Shown piece by piece: positions 58,886 through 64,000 of a stretch of DNA of 64,000 bases (position 1 is the first letter of the stretch; every line of letters starts with the position of its first letter). Below the pieces are notes generated by a model. The model worked only from the letters and a program-made list of their open reading frames with translations, did no database searches and was not told the origin of the DNA. The stretch comes from CALBZG01 sp964486295 (lineage in GTDB: Bacteria > Bacillota > Clostridia > Peptostreptococcales > Anaerovoracaceae): assembly GCA_964486295.1 (NCBI GenBank), contig CAZAMF010000001.1:269627-333626 (forward strand), given 5' to 3'. The translations under genes were made by a program, and so were the position numbers.

Positions 58886-59707
58886 ATGTTTGAAAAATGC
58901 CTTGAAAATGTTCGAAACGGTTCGCCGTTAGTTCACAATATCACGAACTATGTGACTGTGAACGATGTCGCCAATGTGCTGCTTGCCTGCGGAGCAAGCC
59001 CGGTCATGACGGACGAACCGGATGATGTGGAGGACATCATCTCTATCTGCGGAGGATTGAATATCAATATCGGAACATTGAACAAAAATACGATCCGCTC
59101 CATGTTCCTCGCCGGGAAAAAGGCCAATGAACTGGGACGCAAGACTGTGCTTGACCCGGTTGGAGCCGGTGCAAGCAGGCTGCGTACCGAAACGGCAGTA
59201 AAACTGATGGAAGAAATCGAGTTTGATGTCATCAGAGGAAACATATCCGAAATCAGGACGCTTGTGTTTGGATCCGGGAACACCAAGGGTGTAGATGCAG
59301 ATCTGTCAGATTCCATGACGGAGGCCACCCTTGATGATCATATCGAGTTTGTGAAATCGTTTGCCGAAAAAACAGGAAGCATCATCGTGGTAACCGGCGC
59401 CATCGATCTGGTTTCTGACGGAAAGAAATGCTTCGTCATTAAAAATGGAAGAGCTGAAATGGGAAGAGTGACGGGGACCGGATGCCAGCTGTCTGCGCTG
59501 ATTACAGCTTTTCTCATAGCAAATCCCGGTGATCAACTGGAAGCGACGGCTGCGGCGGTATGTGCCATGGGGCTCGCCGGAGAAATAGGCTGGAGGAATA
59601 TGCAACTGTCTGATGGGAATTCAACCTATCGAAACAGGATCATTGACGCCGTGTATAACCTGGATGGCAAAGAACTGGGAAATGGGGCCAAATATGAAGT
59701 GCGATAA
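58886..59707 (+). CDS. thiM: Hydroxyethylthiazole kinase
   Basis: 273 residues. Phosphorylates 4-methyl-5-(2-hydroxyethyl)thiazole, a salvage step. SPLVHNITNYVTVNDVANVLLA (split) and GASPVMTDEPDDVEDI are the N-terminal blocks; DPVGAGASRLR, RGNISEI and GRVTGTGCQLSALI (anion hole and catalytic Cys region) follow. ATG 58886 follows SD GAAGGAG; ATG 58871 overlaps it. Its end overlaps thiE by 14 bases. thiG, thiH and thiS are not in this window, so thiazole may be salvaged. Confidence 0.94.
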   Translation: MFEKCLENVRNGSPLVHNITNYVTVNDVANVLLACGASPVMTDEPDDVEDIISICGGLNINIGTLNKNTIRSMFLAGKKANELGRKTVLDPVGAGASRLRTETAVKLMEEIEFDVIRGNISEIRTLVFGSGNTKGVDADLSDSMTEATLDDHIEFVKSFAEKTGSIIVVTGAIDLVSDGKKCFVIKNGRAEMGRVTGTGCQLSALITAFLIANPGDQLEATAAAVCAMGLAGEIGWRNMQLSDGNSTYRNRIIDAVYNLDGKELGNGAKYEVR

Positions 59708-61040
59708 GGAATCATTGCTACTCTATGCAGTCACCGATAGGTCATGGCTTAACGGTGAAACACTAGTGAGCCGGGTGGAAAAGGCACTGCAAGGCGGCGC
59801 GACCTTTGTGCAGCTGAGGGAGAAGGAACTGAATGCTGGAAATTTCCTTGAGGAAGCAAAGGAGATAAAGGAGTTATGCAGGAATTACAATATCCCGTTT
59901 GTTGTCAATGACGATGTCAGTATTGCTATAGCTGCCGATGCGGATGGAGTTCATGTAGGGCAGGGCGATATGGAAACCGGCAAGATACGGGAGATGATCG
60001 GCAAGGACAAAATAATCGGCGTATCGGCAACGACATTAGAACAGGCAGTACTGGCTGAAAGAAGCGGCGCGGATTATCTGGGCGTCGGCGCAGTATTCCC
60101 GACCGGGTCCAAAGCGGATGCCGCTGACGTCAGTTATGAAACCTTAAAAAAGATATGCGGGGTGGTCAATATCCCGGTGGTTGCCATCGGCGGGATCAGC
60201 AACGAAAACGTCATGTCGCTGTCTGGTTCGGGTGTATGCGGGATTGCCGCTATTAGCGCGATCTTTGGGCAGCGGGATATTATCAAGGCAACCTCTGAAC
60301 TGAAAGCATCCGCTGAAAAGATGGTTGCGCAGAGAACAATGACCGGGGCAATCTTTGATCTTGATGGCACGATCCTGGATTCCATGGCCTTTTGGGGTAG
60401 CGCCGGAGAACTTTTTCTTAAAAAATCAGGCGTATCACCAGAGCCCGGACTCGATGAAATCCTGTTTACGATGACCATGACCGAAGGAGCGTCATATCTT
60501 AAGGAAAGATACGGCCTGGATCTGACGATCGATGAAATCATGTCAGGAATCAACCATCTCGCGGAGGATTATTATCATGATCAGGTCCAGCTGAAGGAGG
60601 GCGCCTATCAGCTTCTGAACAAGATAAAGCAGGCCGGCATAAAAATAACAGCCGCTACCACAAGCGACAGGCATGTGGTGACAACAGCCCTTGAAAGGCT
60701 TTGCGTCATGGATTGCTTCGACAGGATCTTTACTTGCACAGAGTCAGGGGCGGGCAAGGATAAACCAGATATATTTCTAGAAGCGGCGGAATTTATGGGG
60801 ACGATTCCTCAGGACACGTGGGTTTTCGAAGATTCGCTGAATGCGATTCAAACGGCAAAAAAAGCGGGCTTCAGGACTGTCGGCGTCCATGATGATTTCA
60901 GCATGGATAAATGGGGTGAAATCAGGAAAGCCAGCGATATTTCCACGGACAACCTGGATATTTTCAATATGTTTCTGATGAAGGATGAAAACAACGAATG
61001 GAGAAAAGATGAAAACAGTATTAACTATTGCAGGAAGTGA
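59694..61040 (+). CDS. thiE: Thiamine-phosphate synthase fused to a HAD phosphatase
   Basis: 448 residues, about twice the size of ThiE. Residues 1-~210 are thiamine-phosphate synthase (TFVQLREKELNAGNFL, VNDDVSIAIAADADGVHVGQ, GVSATTLEQAV, VGAVFPTGSK, AIGGISNENV). Residues ~215-435 are a HAD superfamily phosphatase: AIFDLDGTILDSM (motif I), TTSDRH (motif II), GKDKPDIF (Lys), VFEDSLNAIQTAKKAGF (motif III). The fusion suggests thiamine phosphate made by ThiE is dephosphorylated, or a damaged precursor removed, by the second domain; this is inference. ATG 59694 is within thiM; the end overlaps thiD by 32 bases. Confidence 0.9.
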   Translation: MKCDKESLLLYAVTDRSWLNGETLVSRVEKALQGGATFVQLREKELNAGNFLEEAKEIKELCRNYNIPFVVNDDVSIAIAADADGVHVGQGDMETGKIREMIGKDKIIGVSATTLEQAVLAERSGADYLGVGAVFPTGSKADAADVSYETLKKICGVVNIPVVAIGGISNENVMSLSGSGVCGIAAISAIFGQRDIIKATSELKASAEKMVAQRTMTGAIFDLDGTILDSMAFWGSAGELFLKKSGVSPEPGLDEILFTMTMTEGASYLKERYGLDLTIDEIMSGINHLAEDYYHDQVQLKEGAYQLLNKIKQAGIKITAATTSDRHVVTTALERLCVMDCFDRIFTCTESGAGKDKPDIFLEAAEFMGTIPQDTWVFEDSLNAIQTAKKAGFRTVGVHDDFSMDKWGEIRKASDISTDNLDIFNMFLMKDENNEWRKDENSINYCRK

Positions 61041-61803
61041 TTCCTGCGGCGGCGCAGGCATTCAGGCGGATATCAAGACGATGACCGCAAATGGCGTATA
61101 TGCCATTTGCGTGGTCACTGCGCTGACTGCTCAGAATACAACCTGCATAGCGGACAGCATGGAGGTCACACCAAGTTTTTTAGGAAAACAGCTGGATAGT
61201 ATTTTTACGGATATTTATCCTGACGCGGTCAAGATCGGCATGGTATCATCAGCCCGGCTGATCGAAACCATCTCGGAGAGATTGGAATACTACCACGCAA
61301 AGAACATTGTCATCGATCCGGTCATCATTTCTACCAGCGGGTCGAAGCTCCTCAGGGACGATGCGGTGGAAACCCTGAAAAGAAGACTGCTTGGGCATGC
61401 TGCCCTGATTACCCCAAATATTCCGGAAGCAGCCGTTTTATCAGGAATATCCGTTGAAAATGAAAAGGATATGATGAATGCGGCTGCGGCGATCAGCAAC
61501 GAATTCGGATGCGCGGTCCTTTGCAAGGGGGGTCACAGTGCCGGTGCTGCCAACGACCTGCTGGTTCATGATCATCGATACAGATGGTTCTTGGGAGAAA
61601 GGATCGACAACGCCAATACGCATGGTACGGGATGCACGCTGTCCAGCGCCATTGCCTGCGGGCTTGCCAAAGGGAAAAGCCTTGAAGCTTCGATCCAGTC
61701 GGCAAAAGAATATGTAGCAGGAGCCTTGAAGGCAATGCTGGACCTCGGAAAAGGAAACGGCCCCATTGATCACATGTGGAATATCGATAATAGGGAGAAA
61801 TGA
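61009..61803 (+). CDS. thiD: Hydroxymethylpyrimidine/phosphomethylpyrimidine kinase
   Basis: 264 residues. Performs both phosphorylations of the pyrimidine moiety (HMP to HMP-PP). TIAGSDSCGGAGIQADIKT is the N-terminal signature (DSCGG where DSSGG is usual). VVTALTAQNT, DPVIISTSGSKLL, TPNIPEAAVLSG, and NTHGTGCTLSSAIACGLA (anion hole) follow. ATG 61009 has SD GGAG at 61000-61003, inside thiE. Confidence 0.94.
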   Translation: MKTVLTIAGSDSCGGAGIQADIKTMTANGVYAICVVTALTAQNTTCIADSMEVTPSFLGKQLDSIFTDIYPDAVKIGMVSSARLIETISERLEYYHAKNIVIDPVIISTSGSKLLRDDAVETLKRRLLGHAALITPNIPEAAVLSGISVENEKDMMNAAAAISNEFGCAVLCKGGHSAGAANDLLVHDHRYRWFLGERIDNANTHGTGCTLSSAIACGLAKGKSLEASIQSAKEYVAGALKAMLDLGKGNGPIDHMWNIDNREK

Positions 61804-61805
61804 CA

Positions 61806-63110
61806 ATGATAGAATATGCAACACAAATGGAAGCGGCAAGAAAAGGAATCGCAACCAGGGAGCTAAAAAAGGTAGCCCAAAAGGAACTCATGACAGTCGA
61901 TGAACTGATGCCTCTTGTTGCTGCCGGAAAAGTGGCGATCTGCGCAAACAAGAACCATAAAAGCATCGATCCGCAAGGAGTCGGTTCGATGCTGAAGACA
62001 AAGATCAATGTAAATCTGGGGGTTTCGAGAGACTGCGTGGATTATGATACCGAAATGAAAAAAGCGATGGAAGCAGTCAAAATGGGCGCCCATGCGATCA
62101 TGGATCTTTCTTCCCACGGGGATACCGCGCCGTTCAGGCGGAAACTGATATCAGAATGTTCGGCCATGATCGGGACTGTTCCGGTATATGACGCGGTCAT
62201 CCATTACCGGCGAGATCTGGCGGACTTGTCGGCGAAGGATTTTATCGACGTTGTAAGGATGCACGCGGCAGATGGAGCCGACTTTGTGACGCTTCACTGC
62301 GGGATTACCAGAAAAACCATTGAGCAGATCAAAAAACATAAAAGAAAGCTGAATATCGTATCCAGAGGCGGATCTTTGATTTTTGCATGGATGAGCATGA
62401 CGGGAAAGGAAAATCCGTTCTACGAATATTATGATGAAATTCTCGAAATCTGCCGGGAATATGACGTAACAATATCATTGGGGGATGCTTGCAGACCGGG
62501 ATGCCTTGCCGACGCCTCGGATGTTTGCCAGATCGAAGAACTGGTAAGACTGGGAGAGCTTACAAAAAGAGCTTGGGAAAAAGATGTTCAGGTCATAGTG
62601 GAGGGGCCGGGTCATATGCCCATGGATCAAATCAAAGCCAATATGACAATGCAGCAGACGGTATGCGGCGGAGCGCCGTTTTATGTGCTGGGCCCGCTTG
62701 TAACGGATATCGCTCCTGGTTATGACCATATCACATCTGCCATCGGAGGAGCGATCGCAGCCTCTGCAGGAGCGGCCTTTCTATGCTATGTGACTCCGGC
62801 GGAGCACCTGGCACTTCCGAATCTGGAGGACGTGAAGCAGGGGATCATAGCATCTAAAATTGCAGCTCATGCGGCTGATATCGCCAAAGGTGTCCGAGGC
62901 GCCAGAGACCTGGATGACCGGATGGCGGATGCGAGAAGGACCCTTGATTGGGAAGCGCAGTGGGAGTGCGCTATCGATCCGGAAGCGGCAAGAGCGATCC
63001 GGAATGACAGGAAGCCGGAGGAGGCAGGCACGTGCTCCATGTGCGGCAGGTTCTGTGCAGTCAGAAGCATGAATAAGGCGCTTGGCGGGGAGCTGGTGGA
63101 TATTTTATAA
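61806..63110 (+). CDS. thiC: Phosphomethylpyrimidine synthase ThiC
   Basis: 434 residues, the short bacterial/archaeal form. Radical SAM-type enzyme rearranging AIR to HMP-P. VNLGVSRDCVDYDTEM, DLSSHGDTAPFRR, HCGITRKTIEQI, SRGGSLIFAWM, LGDACRPGCLADASD, EGPGHMPMDQI and the C-terminal cluster CSMCGRFCAVR (C-x2-C-x4-C) are all present. ATG 61806 is best spaced from AGGGAG; ATG 61800 would overlap the thiD stop as ATGA. Confidence 0.95.
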   Translation: MIEYATQMEAARKGIATRELKKVAQKELMTVDELMPLVAAGKVAICANKNHKSIDPQGVGSMLKTKINVNLGVSRDCVDYDTEMKKAMEAVKMGAHAIMDLSSHGDTAPFRRKLISECSAMIGTVPVYDAVIHYRRDLADLSAKDFIDVVRMHAADGADFVTLHCGITRKTIEQIKKHKRKLNIVSRGGSLIFAWMSMTGKENPFYEYYDEILEICREYDVTISLGDACRPGCLADASDVCQIEELVRLGELTKRAWEKDVQVIVEGPGHMPMDQIKANMTMQQTVCGGAPFYVLGPLVTDIAPGYDHITSAIGGAIAASAGAAFLCYVTPAEHLALPNLEDVKQGIIASKIAAHAADIAKGVRGARDLDDRMADARRTLDWEAQWECAIDPEAARAIRNDRKPEEAGTCSMCGRFCAVRSMNKALGGELVDIL

Positions 63111-63212
63111 TTAACACCCCACAGAAGAAAGATTGATTCGCCATCAGTACGCCGTAATTGTATAATAGAAATGCATCAATATTAAGCTTGCTTTCCACGA
63201 AAGGGTGCTGCC

Positions 63213-63605
63213 ATGGAACATATAATTAAGACGATGAAACCAAATGAAATGATAGAAATAACGGATATGATCAAGCAAGATTTACAGAACAGTAAAATAA
63301 CAGAGGGAACTGTTACTGTGTTCATACCTCATACCACAGCGGGCATAACAATAAATGAAAATGCCGATTCCGATGTGAAGCATGATATTTTGAATACTTT
63401 AGAAAAATTATTTCCCAAAAGAGGCGAATATAGGCATAGGGAAGGTAATTCAGATGCGCATCTAAAAGCATCTGTAATGGGATCTTCAGTTGCAGTTATC
63501 ATAGAAAATGGATCCATGAAACTTGGTACTTGGCAGGGAATATATTTTTGTGAGTTTGACGGACCTCGAACAAGGAAGTTTTATGTTAAGATTATGCAGG
63601 GATAA
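63213..63605 (+). CDS. yjbQ: YjbQ/UPF0047 family protein (possible secondary thiamine-phosphate synthase)
   Basis: 130 residues. Family marks are FIPHTTAGITINENAD with the following KHDIL, YRHREGNSDAHLKASVMGSSV, and LGTWQGIYFCEFDGPRTRKF. Members have weak thiamine-phosphate synthase activity in E. coli tests, and the true role is uncertain. A TATAAT at 63161-63166 suggests its own promoter, so it may escape the TPP riboswitch. Position right after thiC supports a thiamine link. Confidence 0.9.
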   Translation: MEHIIKTMKPNEMIEITDMIKQDLQNSKITEGTVTVFIPHTTAGITINENADSDVKHDILNTLEKLFPKRGEYRHREGNSDAHLKASVMGSSVAVIIENGSMKLGTWQGIYFCEFDGPRTRKFYVKIMQG

Positions 63606-63643
63606 CCAATGATGTTCGCAGACATATAGTCGGTGAATAGCGT

Positions 63644-63669
63644 AGCCTACACACGTAGGCTTTTTTATT
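63644..63669 (+). terminator. Intrinsic terminator after yjbQ
   Basis: AGCCTAC (63644-63650) pairs with GTAGGCT (63655-63661) around ACAC, followed by a T run. Confidence 0.88.
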
Positions 63670-64000
63670 TGGCGACGAATGATAGCATTTTATTCTCAAT
63701 AAAGATTTCGAGTATTTTGAACCTTAAAATTCTTATAGTTATGTATTTAGCTGATATTAGGTGTATATAATGAATTAGAATATCCCAATCCGATCAACAG
63801 CGCTCGATTTTAGTCTATATCGCGATCCCTCTTGGAATAATATTCTTTATTGGTGTTTTGGTTTTATTGAGGGGTAATATTATCGGGCCGCCGAGCCAGT
63901 GAGGATAGAAATTTTACTTTGAAAATAGTCTTTCCCCGCTTTAATTTGAAAGACTAACTATTAAAAGTCAAGTTCCAAAATGATAAACTCTGGACTAATT
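63670..64000. other. Intergenic stretch at the window end
   Basis: No convincing gene. A 42-codon frame (63774-63902) without ATG/GTG/TTG encodes one hydrophobic helix (VYIAIPLGIIFFIGVLVLL) flanked by polar ends. It could be a tiny membrane peptide with an ATT start or a relic. TATAAT occurs at 63765-63770. Confidence 0.35.

Noticed and set aside
1..64000. CRISPR arrays, rRNA genes, insertion sequences, phage genes
   Set aside because: No regularly spaced direct repeats, rRNA segments, transposase or integrase signatures were seen on either strand.

Overview
The window looks like the chromosome of an anaerobic, probably amino-acid-fermenting member of the Clostridia (Bacillota). This is inferred from gene content: a cdaA-cdaR-glmM-glmS block, a raiA-motif RNA ahead of a long-form hibernation factor, a RACo-type corrinoid activator, an aldehyde ferredoxin oxidoreductase, 4-hydroxybutyryl-CoA dehydratase, a PEP synthase, strong SD sequences and frequent TTG/GTG starts. 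No rRNA, CRISPR array, prophage or integrase was seen. Almost all genes read on the + strand.

Layout. 1-8.1 kb: end of a PgeF-like gene, an MFS carrier, an unusual corrinoid-activation fusion protein, SfsA, a secreted CAP protein and a VanRS-like two-component system. 8.1-10.4 kb (minus): a radical SAM protein and its TIGR03915 partner, linked to DNA repair, with a LexA/SOS-type box on the promoter. 10.4-18.7 kb: a long run of GMP synthase lacking a glutaminase active site, a GNAT, dapB, yhaM, cca, a short recD2, comF with no standard start codon, a raiA RNA and hpf. 18.8-24.1 kb: c-di-AMP synthesis and cell-wall sugar genes. 24.2-27.7 kb: MoaD-like protein, tungsten/molybdenum AOR and a LarA-family nickel-dependent protein. 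27.7-31.8 kb: GNAT, 4-hydroxybutyryl-CoA dehydratase with a rubredoxin-like protein, lipocalin, pirin. 31.9-37.3 kb: ahcY, an aminotransferase, gltX, an EamA carrier and a small protein. 37.3-41.1 kb: a Phe/Tyr operon (aroF-tyrA-pheA-aroQ) behind a Tyr/Phe-rich leader peptide and attenuator. 41.1-44.4 kb: an unidentified terminated small transcript, an orphan Phd-like antitoxin, tRNA-Glu, thrC and tRNA-Ser.

44.4-50.7 kb: an AT-rich module (TRAP transporter, ornithine cyclodeaminase-like enzyme, XRE regulator) inserted in an array of repeats that carry the 3' end of tRNA-Ser. 50.7-51.4 kb: a small membrane protein gene and two gene relics. 51.4-56.0 kb: a PEP synthase gene divergent from a large P-loop protein resembling DUF4914. 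56.0-58.6 kb: a queuosine operon (queDECF) behind a preQ1-I riboswitch. 58.7-63.7 kb: a thiamine operon (thiM, a thiE-HAD phosphatase fusion, thiD, thiC) behind a TPP riboswitch, then yjbQ.

The window is rich in RNA-level control: attenuator, preQ1 and TPP riboswitches, a raiA RNA and a candidate new leader or sRNA. The best leads for something undescribed are the tRNA-Ser repeat array with its flanked cargo, the ppsA/DUF4914 divergent pair, the MoaD-AOR-LarA operon, the glutaminase-less GuaA, and the SOS-box-bearing radical SAM pair.
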